A stretch of DNA of 64,000 bases from NCBI RefSeq assembly GCF_009811795.1, contig NZ_BLJE01000002.1, positions 744,001 to 808,000 of the forward strand, in the 5' to 3' direction. Source of the stretch: Litoreibacter roseus. GTDB taxonomy: Bacteria > Pseudomonadota > Alphaproteobacteria > Rhodobacterales > Rhodobacteraceae. Position numbers and translations under genes: made by a program. The notes under the pieces were generated by a model that saw only the letters and a list, made by a program, of their open reading frames with translations, made no database searches and was not told the origin of the DNA. This document shows, piece by piece, positions 36,718 to 45,375 of the stretch (position 1 is the first letter of the stretch; the number at the start of each line of letters is the position of its first letter).

Positions 36718-37263
36718 TCAACTGCGCTTTGCGGCGCTTGTCAGCATTGCCTTAAGCGTCTCTCTGCCGGTTTCAGCCGTCGCTTTGGCGGTGATACGTG
36801 CGCTGCCGACGTTCTTGGCCTCTGACAGTGCCGGATGCTCGGACGGCGACACAGCCAGTCCAAGGATCAGACCTTCAGATTTCGACGGTTGCAGAACGGC
36901 AAATTGCCTCGTCGTTTTGAAGCCGGTGTAGGTTTTGCAAGGCGTCACCTCAACCTTGTCAAGCGTCAGCGCATGGGAACGCAGTTCATCATACAGCGCC
37001 ACGTAGGCCGGATCGATCCGGTCCCGTAGCGCCGCCTCCAGATCAGTGGGGTCGGACCACGGCACATCGCCTGTTTTTTCCCGGATCACGGCGACGGCAG
37101 TTTGGTGTCCAAGACCTTGGTCCGACTTCAAAAATGCCATATGGGCCTTTCTGTCGTCACTCACCCTGTCCAGAATATCCAGCCAGTGAGCCAGCGGATG
37201 GCCGGTCTTCTCAGGCAGGTTTTCAATGATACGGGCGTGCATCTCACCGGGGCTGAGGGCCAT
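36718..37263 (-). CDS. DUF4287/DUF5655 domain protein
   Basis: 181 residues: an N-terminal DUF4287-like helical part (KTGHPLAHWLDIL) and a C-terminal DUF5655-like part (VEVTPCKTYTGFKTTRQFAVLQPS), which is predicted to bind DNA or nucleotides. ATG 37263 is used, overlapping the SRPBCC stop by one base (TAATG). It is the fourth gene of the ArsR operon. Confidence 0.72.
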   Translation of the reverse strand: MALSPGEMHARIIENLPEKTGHPLAHWLDILDRVSDDRKAHMAFLKSDQGLGHQTAVAVIREKTGDVPWSDPTDLEAALRDRIDPAYVALYDELRSHALTLDKVEVTPCKTYTGFKTTRQFAVLQPSKSEGLILGLAVSPSEHPALSEAKNVGSARITAKATAETGRETLKAMLTSAAKRS

Positions 37264-37676
37264 TATGCAGGTCCTTTCGATTGTAGATGAGCATGGAGTT
37301 TCTTGCGCAGGATGCGTCCCCAACCTGCCGTGAGGATGGCGCGGGTGGGCAATTGCCGCAGTGCAAATCCGTCATGCACCAGATCAAGTCTCGTGCCGGT
37401 TGTAGTTTCCGTTAGTGTGAAGGAAACGGTCGTATCCAGATTGCCGGCTTTCCAGGAGATCATCAGCCGCTGCGGCGGGTCAAGTTCCAGCACCTCCGAA
37501 TACACCGTGCCGTCGAACCCCGGCGCGGAATTGGTCTGGAACGTGAATTTATGTCCAAGCTCGGGTTCGAAGTCATTGGGCATCAGCCAGACAGCAAGCT
37601 CCTGCGGGTTGATCAGCGCCTCCCAAACCATCTGCCGCGGGAAGGCCAGATCAACGCTTCGTCGTATCGTTCCCAT
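37263..37676 (-). CDS. SRPBCC/AHSA1 domain protein
   Basis: 137 residues with the START-like fold signature: FPRQMVWEALINPQELAVWLMP and DLVHDGF...GWGRIL. It binds a hydrophobic ligand in its cavity. ATG 37676 lies two bases after the arsR stop. ArsR-SRPBCC pairs are common, the regulator controlling the ligand-binding protein. Confidence 0.85.
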   Translation of the reverse strand: MGTIRRSVDLAFPRQMVWEALINPQELAVWLMPNDFEPELGHKFTFQTNSAPGFDGTVYSEVLELDPPQRLMISWKAGNLDTTVSFTLTETTTGTRLDLVHDGFALRQLPTRAILTAGWGRILRKKLHAHLQSKGPA

Positions 37677-37678
37677 GA

Positions 37679-37996
37679 TCAGTTCTTCTTTCTTTTCAAA
37701 AGCTCCGCGAAGGCATCGAGCTTCTTGTCCCAGAAGGCTTGGTATTTCGAGAGCCATCCTGCCACGCTCAGCAAAGGTTCGGCATCAACACTGTAAATGT
37801 TCTGACGCCCGTGCTTGTGGTGTGAAACCAGCCCCGCTTCGCGCAGGATTTGCAAGTGCTGCGAGACGGCGGGCTGCGAGATTGTGAGTCTGTCGCTCAA
37901 CTCTCCGACTGAACGGTCGCTTTCGAGCAGCAAATCCAGCAGCACGCGGCGGTTTTGATCTGCCAGTGCCCGAAAGACTTGGGTTTCCTTATCCAT
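37679..37996 (-). CDS. ArsR-family transcriptional regulator
   Basis: 105 residues with a winged helix-turn-helix: SVGELSDRLTISQPAVSQHLQILREAGLV is the DNA-reading region. No metal-binding Cys pair (ELCVCDL) is seen, so it belongs to the non-metal SRPBCC-linked type. It overlaps the upstream membrane-protein gene by 8 bp. Two palindromes before the operon are its likely operators. Confidence 0.9.
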   Translation of the reverse strand: MDKETQVFRALADQNRRVLLDLLLESDRSVGELSDRLTISQPAVSQHLQILREAGLVSHHKHGRQNIYSVDAEPLLSVAGWLSKYQAFWDKKLDAFAELLKRKKN

Positions 37997-38570
37997 ATGC
38001 CGTTCCCGCCAGTTTGCCGCCCTGCTTCCGGCTCAAGATGAAGGAGGCCGCAGTAGCAGCGATCGTCCAGCCGACAATCAGGTTCGCGCTTTCTCCAACA
38101 GCATAAGCTGGCGCGAGCCCCCACCAGTTTGAAAGAACACCGTAAGTGGCCACCGAGGCTGAAACCGCGCTAAGCGCAATGACTGACAGGCTGCGTCTCG
38201 GCCCAAGAGGGGCCAGCAAGATCAAGAGCGCGACAATCAGGGCAGCAACGACGGCCTGCGTCACCGCTTGCCGCGTCAGGTAGGCCGCACCGTCGTAATA
38301 GGCGATTGGCATTGAGGATATCCACGACACCGTGTTGTCCGTGAACAAGAGGCCCAAACGACCGGAAAACGCTTCGTCGAAAGCTGCTGTCCCGAGCGAT
38401 CCCGGTGCCTCGATCACCGGCGTGCGCAAATGAAACGCACCCAGATCAGGAGAAGTCTCAGTCGAAATGACATGCGCCGTGGACGGACCCCAAGGAAACA
38501 TCTGGGTAATCCCACCCCAGATGAAAAGGGTAAGGCCGGCGGCGGCGGTGGCGACGAGCGGCTTAAGCAT
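37989..38570 (-). CDS. Membrane protein of the ArsR operon
   Basis: 193 residues with hydrophobic helices at about 7-25, 103-122, 128-147 and 158-178 and a periplasmic loop after the first. It is the first gene of the operon, with GGAG seven bases before its ATG. Role unknown. Confidence 0.7.
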   Translation of the reverse strand: MLKPLVATAAAGLTLFIWGGITQMFPWGPSTAHVISTETSPDLGAFHLRTPVIEAPGSLGTAAFDEAFSGRLGLLFTDNTVSWISSMPIAYYDGAAYLTRQAVTQAVVAALIVALLILLAPLGPRRSLSVIALSAVSASVATYGVLSNWWGLAPAYAVGESANLIVGWTIAATAASFILSRKQGGKLAGTAYG

Positions 38571-38580
38571 TTCGAATCTC

Positions 38581-38626
38581 CATAAGCAGTTACTTATGGG
38601 ATTTAATACATAAGTGAATACCTATG
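38581..38626 (-). promoter_or_regulatory. Two operators upstream of the ArsR operon
   Basis: CATAAG-N6-CTTATG (38581-38598) and CATAAG-N6-CCTATG (38609-38626), repeated 28 bp apart just before the first gene. This fits dimeric ArsR repression. Confidence 0.72.
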
Positions 38627-38965
38627 AGTCAACATTTCTTCAATGGTCCTGAAGCATGCATTTTGCTTTTGCGAGCAGCAAAGCCGTCATTCGCTGCAAC
38701 TCAGACTTTTCGAAGGTATGGGCTCTTTTCCCTCTTTCGCCGCGCGCCGAACGAACGACTGGTTCTACTACCTATTGGCTCTGCCTACTCCCAAACTGAT
38801 GCTTTGCGTTTCAGTCAGATACGGAACTTGACCTCAGTCTAATCTAGGAGCTAGATGTTACCATATATTGTGTTCGAATATCCCTTTATGGGCATAGAGG
38901 CGCAATATGTGGTGCATTGATGCCATTTTAAGGGGTTGACATGCCGCCCGCACCGATTCAGCCTT
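38627..38965. other. Spacer between cargo and transposition genes
   Basis: No gene supported. It has a dispersed 13-mer copy CGTCATTCGCTGC (38685-38697) and, at 38936-38941, a TTGACA that could be the -35 of the HTH/tns promoter, although no good -10 lies at 17 bp. No second set of transposon-end repeats was found here. Confidence 0.45.
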
Positions 38966-38986
38966 CTACAAACTTCAGATTTGTAG
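38966..38986 (+). promoter_or_regulatory. Inverted-repeat operator before the HTH gene
   Basis: CTACAAA-N7-TTTGTAG is a perfect seven-base inverted repeat; its right arm touches the ribosome binding site TAGGAG of the HTH gene. It is placed for autorepression by the HTH protein. Confidence 0.65.
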
Positions 38987-38998
38987 GAGTGCGGTGCT

Positions 38999-39250
38999 GT
39001 GTCCGCGAACAATTCAAAGTTAGATCGGGAAAACCATGCCCGGATCCAGTACCTCTTGGCCCTGGCAGGCACGACGTTTTCGGGTGTCGCAGATAGACTG
39101 TCGATTTCACCCTCCGCAGTATGTTCAGCATCGCTGGGGAGGTATCGATCGGCGCGTGTCGAGCAGGAGATTTCTAGAATAGTCGGCTTGCCAGTGTCAG
39201 AAATCTGGCCAGGCCGAACTCCTTCGAAAAAGCAGGAGGACGCAGCATGA
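38999..39250 (+). CDS. Small helix-turn-helix regulator (Nlp/Ner-like) of the tns genes
   Basis: 83 residues with GTFSGVADRLSISPSAV as helix-turn-helix followed by GRYRSARVEQEISRIVGLPVSEIWPGR, the Ner/Nlp family ending also seen in Mu-like phage repressors. Start GTG 38999 is supported by TAGGAG nine bases upstream. It lies before tnsA in the same direction, so it is the likely transposition regulator. Confidence 0.78.
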   Translation: MSANNSKLDRENHARIQYLLALAGTTFSGVADRLSISPSAVCSASLGRYRSARVEQEISRIVGLPVSEIWPGRTPSKKQEDAA

Positions 39251-39268
39251 TCTAGATAGCATCTAGAT
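39250..39268. repeat. Two ATCTAGAT palindromes upstream of tnsA
   Basis: ATCTAGAT at 39250-39257 and again at 39261-39268, 11 bp apart (one helical turn), directly after the HTH gene and before tnsA. A possible regulator site. Confidence 0.5.
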
Positions 39269-39427
39269 GAATGAGCAAAGCCCAGCTGCTTCCGCAACCA
39301 GGCCCGCCTTGATACGCCTCATTCATCCCACCTCAAAATTCAAAAGTCAATGGGTCTGCTCTGGCAGTTAGACCCTTTGCAGCCACCAATCCGGCGTTTC
39401 AGCGACCGGCAACCAGGAAGTTATGTG

Positions 39428-40228
39428 ATGAATGCACTACTTGATCACGCAGTGATGGAGCCCGTTAAGATTCCGGCCATGGATTTGTCGGGTATGCCAG
39501 AGGCGTTCCAGCGGGCATATGGCCCGACCAAACCCTTTGAAAACGAATTTGGCGATCTGACGATGCCAGGCGTTACTCCCATCCCATATCAGGGCAACCG
39601 AAAGATTAATCCCCGCTCGCGAGGTGCATGTCGCATCTTTGCTACTTGGCTGGATTCAGTAGCCCACATACCTAGAATTTACGGTTTCGACAGCCAGGTA
39701 GAATATCACCACGGCGCGCTCACGCTGATCAATCCCAGTGTGGCGCAGGTGCAAGAGCAGTTTGGCCCCATTCCGTTCACTGGAGATGACGGCCGTCCCG
39801 CGAACCACTTTATTGATCTGTTGATTACGCAGCATGATGGGCGTCGTGTCGCGGTCGCCGTCAAACCTACAGAACGCCTCAAATCAGGAAGGTTTTTGCG
39901 GGAGCTGAATGCGCTGGAGAAAACCATGCCTTCCGGCACGGCCGACGAACTGGTTTTGGTCACAGAGAACTGCTTTTCACGTGCAGATGCGTTCAACGCA
40001 GTGATGTACCATCGGTTTGCTTTGTGCCCTGATCCGGCAGTAGATCAACGACTGCACGATGTCCTGAGCACAGTACCTGGTGATATTTCCATCTGCGACT
40101 TGGCCAAACTATGCCGTGCGGGTGGGCGTGCATTTCGCGTCATCGTTCGTGCGATTTTCGAGGGATCACTGCTGAAATTGAGCACTGGTCGCATTTCCCC
40201 TTTCACCGTGGTGCGGAGGCTGGAATGA
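39428..40228 (+). CDS. tnsA: TnsA-like transposon endonuclease
   Basis: 266 residues with a restriction-like catalytic set: Glu in QVEYH (about 91), Asp in FIDLL (about 128) and Lys in AVAVKP (about 146). TnsA cuts the 5' ends of the element so that, with TnsB, it moves by cut-and-paste. ATG 39428 is chosen for AGGAAG seven bases upstream. Its stop overlaps the tnsB start (ATGA). Confidence 0.87.
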   Translation: MNALLDHAVMEPVKIPAMDLSGMPEAFQRAYGPTKPFENEFGDLTMPGVTPIPYQGNRKINPRSRGACRIFATWLDSVAHIPRIYGFDSQVEYHHGALTLINPSVAQVQEQFGPIPFTGDDGRPANHFIDLLITQHDGRRVAVAVKPTERLKSGRFLRELNALEKTMPSGTADELVLVTENCFSRADAFNAVMYHRFALCPDPAVDQRLHDVLSTVPGDISICDLAKLCRAGGRAFRVIVRAIFEGSLLKLSTGRISPFTVVRRLE

Positions 40229-42429
40229 ACCAGAAGATCTATTTTAGCCAGTCTGATCAGTACGCAATCGACCACATACCGTACCATTTTGAGACAAGCG
40301 ATGAACACTCGGCATTCTTCCGTCGCGAAGATGGCTCCGGCGCAATCGAGAGATTTGGCTGGGACGACCTCAACCAAATCGTTGGCAGTGAACGATGGAG
40401 TTGTAAAAGGCGCTCGTTGACAGTTCCTGATGCCAAGCAGGCTCCAGATCTTTACACTTTCGTTTGGGAGCTTCCTTCAAGACAGCAAAAGATGTTGCTG
40501 CGGCGCTGGTTCTTCGTTTCCGCGCTACGAAAGCTCCACGCTGCCGGTGAGGTGAAGTTGACGCCGAGCAGCGTGGAAGCGAATTTCTATGCCATTCTCA
40601 AAGAAGCGACAAAGGAAAGTTTGGCGTTCGATGACCGGTTTGGCGTTCAGTACTTCTGCTCCAAAGACAACAGCCTACCCAGCACTGCAAAACCAGGGAC
40701 TATATTGAGATGGCAGCGGCTTGTAAAAAAATCTGGGGGTAGAATTGACAGCCTGATCGACAAACGGGGCAAGATCTCAAGGATTGACATAGATCCAGAA
40801 AGCTACCGCTTCATCATAGGGTGTCTACGCGAATACTTGTCCGAGGAAAGACACAGCGGCAACGCGATTGCCCAAAAAACCATAAGCGCGATCCGTCTTG
40901 AGAATGAAAAGCGTCGGAAAAGCGGTCAGGCCCCAATTAATGGCCGTTGTAGGTCGGCCTTACACGATTGGATCAGCAAATTTGGAGAATTCGAGATCGA
41001 TCTGGGTCGAAAGGGCAAAGTTTACACTAAAAGAAAGTACTCGGGCGTCGGGAAAACGGAGCGAGCGACACGACCTGGCCAAACATTTCAAGCAGATGAG
41101 TGGGAGGTAGATGCACGAACGCTCATTATGTCCGGGCCAATACGAGAAGGTCTCGAGCAAGAGACACTTGATGCGCTGCCACGCGGTCGGCGTTGGCTAT
41201 ATATCGTCATGGATGTCGCGACCCGCTACATTGTCGGGTTTGGCATTTCTGCAACCCAAAGCTCAGAGGCGGCGGTACGCGCGTTAGAAATGGCAACGCG
41301 TGACAAGGAGGACCTAGCACAAGCTGCTGGCTCAAAGTCAACTTGGCGTGGTTTTACATTTGAATGCTTGGACAACGACACTGGAGGCGGGTTCCTAGGC
41401 AAGACGACCCGGCGTGCTGTGGAAATGATTCAATCAGCGCAATTCTATGGCAAAGTTGGTGAACCCCAATTTCGGGGACCAGTTGAAAGGCTCTTTGGCA
41501 CTTTTTCGGTACGTGCCATGCCCTACATTCCGGCACAAACGTTTCGTAACCCACAAGTGCGCGGCGACTACGACACCGAAGCGAAGGTTGCACTCACTGA
41601 CGATCAGCTTGCCTTGATCTTTATTCGTTTCATTGTCGACGTTTATCATCAATCTGAACATGGAGGTCTGTTTGGAGAGACACCATCATCAGCGCTTGAA
41701 CGCCTTGAGGGAACTATTGGCACACCGCCAAAGCTAACTCCTAAAACGCGACGCAAAGCATTTGGAATCAGGCAGGAGCGAACCGTTACAGCCCGCGGCA
41801 TTCGTTTCCTTGGCATAGATTATGGTGGCAGCAACGAAACACTGCAAAGCATACGCAAGCGTCATGGAACGAACGAACTCGCATTCTATGTCGACCCTCA
41901 AAACCTTGGCACCATCAGCGTATGGGACGACGGAAATTGGCTTGAAGTCCGCTCAAGTATTGAAAACTTTGAGGGAATAAAGTTAACGGACTGGATTGAA
42001 ACCACCAGAATTCTCCGCTCTCGCTACTCTGCGCAAGCTGAATTAAAGGCGAGTGTGGTTTTTGACGGTCTCAATTACATGCGTGCGCGTGCAACTGAGG
42101 CACAGCGCATCATGGGTGTCTTACCCCAGATGCCGACGTCGGCAGACCTGCAAGGACTCGAACGTGAACTCCATTGGGGGCTCTCAGTAGTCGATGACAC
42201 ACCAACGGCCGTGCAAGACTTACCACCCGCGGAAAGCGGTATTGGCTACAAGATTGGCGAAATCTCACCTGCCCCAAATGCCCGTCAGCATCCCACCGGA
42301 GATGAGATGGCAGTCCCTTCATCCCCTCCTGCGGCCCAAACCGATCCGCATCAATACAGCCAGGGCTCCATAGTTAGTGATGAAGATGATGATGACGATA
42401 GCTGGTTTGAGGAGGCCATTAAGCCATGA
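40225..42429 (+). CDS. tnsB: TnsB-like DDE transposase
   Basis: 734 residues with a retroviral-integrase-type core: Asp in QADEWEVD (about 290), Asp in CLDNDTGGG (about 383), Glu in GPVERLFGTF (about 420), preceded by two helix-turn-helix regions and followed by a Mu-type beta-barrel and an acidic tail (DDDDDSWFE) that should contact TnsC. TnsB binds the end repeats and cuts the 3' ends. ATG 40225 overlaps the tnsA stop. Confidence 0.93.
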   Translation: MNQKIYFSQSDQYAIDHIPYHFETSDEHSAFFRREDGSGAIERFGWDDLNQIVGSERWSCKRRSLTVPDAKQAPDLYTFVWELPSRQQKMLLRRWFFVSALRKLHAAGEVKLTPSSVEANFYAILKEATKESLAFDDRFGVQYFCSKDNSLPSTAKPGTILRWQRLVKKSGGRIDSLIDKRGKISRIDIDPESYRFIIGCLREYLSEERHSGNAIAQKTISAIRLENEKRRKSGQAPINGRCRSALHDWISKFGEFEIDLGRKGKVYTKRKYSGVGKTERATRPGQTFQADEWEVDARTLIMSGPIREGLEQETLDALPRGRRWLYIVMDVATRYIVGFGISATQSSEAAVRALEMATRDKEDLAQAAGSKSTWRGFTFECLDNDTGGGFLGKTTRRAVEMIQSAQFYGKVGEPQFRGPVERLFGTFSVRAMPYIPAQTFRNPQVRGDYDTEAKVALTDDQLALIFIRFIVDVYHQSEHGGLFGETPSSALERLEGTIGTPPKLTPKTRRKAFGIRQERTVTARGIRFLGIDYGGSNETLQSIRKRHGTNELAFYVDPQNLGTISVWDDGNWLEVRSSIENFEGIKLTDWIETTRILRSRYSAQAELKASVVFDGLNYMRARATEAQRIMGVLPQMPTSADLQGLERELHWGLSVVDDTPTAVQDLPPAESGIGYKIGEISPAPNARQHPTGDEMAVPSSPPAAQTDPHQYSQGSIVSDEDDDDDSWFEEAIKP

Positions 42430-43370
42430 GTTTTGGACCAAAACATCCTGATGTTTATTCACGACATCAAAAACTAAGGCAGATTTTCATGGAAAACCCC
42501 GACGCAGAACGGATATTTCACGCTATCGGAGATGTCGTTGGTGAACATCGTGCGGCCGTCGATGCTGGCAGCGAAATGGAAGCGCGTGCGGTGGCGATTC
42601 TAGGGAACAGTGGAACGGGCAAGACAAAAAGCACCATCCATGGGCTAGAAAGGCTGGGCCTGAAGGATACGGTCGTTGGTGACAACCCCCGCTCATTCTT
42701 AGTGATCAAGTTGAAAGCAAAGGCTTCGTTACGAGGATTGTGCGCGGGCGCACTCACAGCATATGGATGGCCGGTAAACAAGCGCGACTCTGCCGAGGAA
42801 ATTTGGACCGAGGTAGACGGGTACATCCGCAAATTGCAAACCTCCGTCCTCGTATTCGACGAAATTCAGCATGTCAGATCGGCGGGTGCTGTCGACCGCG
42901 CCGACCTCAGGGACTTCCTCAAGTCCTTAGTGCAACCTGGTCAGAGCATCGTTATTCCGATTGTTGTCGGTACGCCTGATTTTCTTGAGGTCTTAAATTC
43001 GGATGACCAGCTCTTTCGCCGTTGTCGTCAGGTGCATACCCGAACACTTGAAACGGCGATTGATCTAGAGGTCGTCGCAAGAACGCTCAATCAGTATGCG
43101 AAAGCAGCAAACATTCAACTAACAAAGTCGGTTAAGAACCGTGAGTTTGCAGCGAGATTACTGCACGTATCAAAATATGCATTCGGTACAATGTGCGAGT
43201 ATTGCTGCGCAGGGATCAAGCAGGCGATGCTTGAAGACAGCACGGAACTCAAAATTCAACACTTTGAAGATACATATCGGCGGAACATAGATTGTGTCCC
43301 GGCACTGAACCCCTTTGTCGCCGCAGACTTCCAAAACATTCAAATCGGCGAAAAGACCGATTTTCGCTAA
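42426..43370 (+). CDS. tnsC: TnsC/TniB-like AAA+ ATPase
   Basis: 314 residues with Walker A GNSGTGKTKS (about 60-69) and Walker B VLVFDEIQHV (about 144). TnsC forms ATP-dependent filaments that connect the target-bound TniQ protein to TnsAB and impose target immunity. The start overlaps the tnsB stop by 4 bp. The length is shorter than Tn7 TnsC and closer to TniB-like proteins. Confidence 0.92.
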   Translation: MSFGPKHPDVYSRHQKLRQIFMENPDAERIFHAIGDVVGEHRAAVDAGSEMEARAVAILGNSGTGKTKSTIHGLERLGLKDTVVGDNPRSFLVIKLKAKASLRGLCAGALTAYGWPVNKRDSAEEIWTEVDGYIRKLQTSVLVFDEIQHVRSAGAVDRADLRDFLKSLVQPGQSIVIPIVVGTPDFLEVLNSDDQLFRRCRQVHTRTLETAIDLEVVARTLNQYAKAANIQLTKSVKNREFAARLLHVSKYAFGTMCEYCCAGIKQAMLEDSTELKIQHFEDTYRRNIDCVPALNPFVAADFQNIQIGEKTDFR

Positions 43371-43399
43371 CCCATAACCATCCAAAAACGAGCAGTAAC

Positions 43400-45196
43400 A
43401 TGATAGAAATTTTGCCGATCAGGCTAACGGCGTCAGCCGCTGAACCGGGATTCTCAATACTCGCCCGCAATACAGCCGCAAATGCGTCTCGCACAATAAA
43501 GGAGTTTTGCGCCGCGACTGGACTAAACAAGGCGTTGATCTGTGCTGGAGACCCGGAGCAACTGTGCGCACTGGCGAAATTGACGGGGTCAGACCCGGAG
43601 CACCTGCAAAGCAATAGCCCACGGCAGTTGGATAGAAAAACCTCCGTCATCAACGGCAACAAGCTGCTCACACGGTCATTGCGAAAAGCAGATTTGTCAA
43701 TTTGCCCTCAGTGTTGGTTGGAACAGCGCGAAACGCGTGGTTCCCAGTCCTATCAGCTTGCGTTGAACAGCGCCTGGCTTCCACGTTCCGTTCGGACCTG
43801 CATCCGTCATGATGTCTGGCTCATCGAACTGCCCTACAAGGACTACACGTCCTGTTACGACCACCTGTTGCGTTGCAAGCTGACATACGGTTGGCTTGGT
43901 AGCTTAGCTACTATACTAAAAAGGCAACCTTCCAGTAATTTTGAGCGCGCTGTACTGGGCCAAATCCTGCTCAACCAGCCGATATGCCCTTGGTTAGGCG
44001 AGATCCAAGTAGACGTACTCGAACGTTGGTGTCTGGGCCTTGGGCTTTTTTTGGAGACCGGTTCAGGTCGGCTCAACGACTTCGATGAACATGCGCAGTT
44101 TCAAATGATCGACGCTGGGTACGATGTGATGAAGTCAGGAAGGAACGCACTGCATGTCGCTGTCGACGTGGCGTTAGGCAAGCATGGTGTACGACTTGGC
44201 AAGACTTGGCTTTATAACTGGGCCATTCCAAGCCATTCTCCCCCTGAGCGCTCTGTGTTTCGCAGTCAAATGAAAGACATGTGCGACGCCCAAGGCGATT
44301 ATTGCTTGTACACAGTCGCCAGCGCCCCTCCCGTTTCCCGCACCGTCGATCTGCAGCTCAGGAAGCTCTCTCGTCTAACCGGCCGTTCAGTTTCGTGGAC
44401 TAGAAATGTGCTCATGACGGATGGTTACCTGCCAAGTAGCGGCATCCCAGCACAACGGCATGTCAACAGTCAGTTCTATTTCTGGCGGACTCATATCCTA
44501 CGCCTGCACAGTAGCCTGAAGACGAAGGCAGCGGCCAGTCGCTTGGGCCTTGGGGTGAAGGCCTTCGGTAGCCTTGTCCAAGATGGAATTCTGAGCCCTA
44601 TCAAATCTCAGGTTTACGTTAAGCCGAGGTTCGACACGGCCGATCTCGACACGCTAATGGCCAGAGTTCAGCGGCACGTGCATCCAAACCCCGCGTGCCG
44701 CTCCGCTGAATTCGCCTCCATCCCGAAAGCTTGTTTTGAGGTATCGTGCGCGACATCGACGGTCATAAATCTGCTGATGGACGGGCATTTGAAATCCGCC
44801 GCCTGGACGCACCAGGGCAAAGGACTTGCTGGGATCGTTATTTATCCGGTCGAGCTCAAATCAAAACTCGCGTCGTTTTCGAAAACTGGCCTGACTATCG
44901 AGGATTTGAGGGACAGGCTTGGTCTCCAATACACGCAAGTCAAAAAGCTGATCGCGCGCGATCTCTTGCTCGCATTCACGGGCCGAAAGAGCAGTACTGG
45001 CCGGAGGGCGGTACTTGTCGATCCGCCTGATCTCGCCGCTTTCTTGGATGATTTTCAAACCGTCAGGACAGCTGCTGCTCGGCTCGGCATCAGCGAAAAT
45101 GCCGTTCGAGCCGGAATTTCAAATGGTGGTATTGTGCGTGCACCTGAAGGTGACGGCCTGCCCATTTATCGCGCGGCCGTGATTCTCACCGTCTAA
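43400..45196 (+). CDS. tniQ: TniQ/TnsD-like target-selection protein
   Basis: 598 residues. The N-terminal TniQ domain has zinc ligands CPQC (about 101-105) and CIRH (about 134-137) and the SYQLALN helix; the C-terminal 350 residues carry several helix-turn-helix-like repeats (VRTAAARLGISENAV near the end) and should bind the target. The large size is like Tn7 TnsD (site-specific) rather than the short TniQ of CRISPR-associated elements. ATG 43400 follows tnsC by 29 bp. Confidence 0.9.
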   Translation: MIEILPIRLTASAAEPGFSILARNTAANASRTIKEFCAATGLNKALICAGDPEQLCALAKLTGSDPEHLQSNSPRQLDRKTSVINGNKLLTRSLRKADLSICPQCWLEQRETRGSQSYQLALNSAWLPRSVRTCIRHDVWLIELPYKDYTSCYDHLLRCKLTYGWLGSLATILKRQPSSNFERAVLGQILLNQPICPWLGEIQVDVLERWCLGLGLFLETGSGRLNDFDEHAQFQMIDAGYDVMKSGRNALHVAVDVALGKHGVRLGKTWLYNWAIPSHSPPERSVFRSQMKDMCDAQGDYCLYTVASAPPVSRTVDLQLRKLSRLTGRSVSWTRNVLMTDGYLPSSGIPAQRHVNSQFYFWRTHILRLHSSLKTKAAASRLGLGVKAFGSLVQDGILSPIKSQVYVKPRFDTADLDTLMARVQRHVHPNPACRSAEFASIPKACFEVSCATSTVINLLMDGHLKSAAWTHQGKGLAGIVIYPVELKSKLASFSKTGLTIEDLRDRLGLQYTQVKKLIARDLLLAFTGRKSSTGRRAVLVDPPDLAAFLDDFQTVRTAAARLGISENAVRAGISNGGIVRAPEGDGLPIYRAAVILTV

Positions 45197-45223
45197 CGCG
45201 GGTCAAAATGGCCGAATTTCTGC

Positions 45224-45244
45224 ACCGCCACTGGCGGTTTTTTT
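45224..45244 (+). terminator. Rho-independent terminator after tniQ
   Basis: ACCGCC-ACT-GGCGGT stem-loop followed by seven or more T residues, 28 bp after the tniQ stop and just inside the transposon end. Confidence 0.88.
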
Positions 45245-45256
45245 GTGCCTGCATCG

Positions 45257-45375
45257 CACCCAAGTTGCAGTCTTGCCCGGACAAAGTTGCATTTCTAAAT
45301 GGCCGCTAGAAAATTTACGCATTTACATCAAAGGCTTATAAATTCGCCAGACTCTAATTCACGCCGGACGCCACA
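45257..45375. repeat. Transposon right end with spaced TnsB-like sites
   Basis: Read inward from 45375 it starts TGTGGCGTCCGGCGTGAAT. Two inverted copies of the site seen at the other end lie at 45276-45291 (TGCAACTTTGTCCGGG on the minus strand) and 45257-45269 (TGCAACTTGGGTG), 85-120 bp from the tip. The spaced layout resembles Tn7's left end. Confidence 0.85.

Larger units (their letters stand above)
11003..45375. mobile_element. Tn7-like transposon carrying a defence island (34.4 kb)
   Basis: The limits are defined by the sequence itself: left tip TGTGCCGTCCGGCATGAAT and, read inward on the other strand, right tip TGTGGCGTCCGGCGTGAAT (17 of 19 identical), ending in 5'-TGT/ACA-3', flanked by the same 5 bp. 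tnsA, tnsB, tnsC and tniQ lie at the right end; everything between 11.3 and 38.6 kb is cargo, mostly defence genes, and is visibly less GC-rich than the flanks. No tnsE, integrase or cas gene is present. All four transposition proteins look complete, so the element may still be active. Confidence 0.93.

Noticed and set aside
38627-39427. A second transposon end directly before tnsA, as in Tn7
   Set aside because: No copy of the terminal repeat or of the CGCAACTT-type sites occurs in this stretch.
11003-45375. CRISPR-associated transposon (CAST)
   Set aside because: No Cas gene, no array and no guide-like repeat was found; the single TniQ is long like TnsD.
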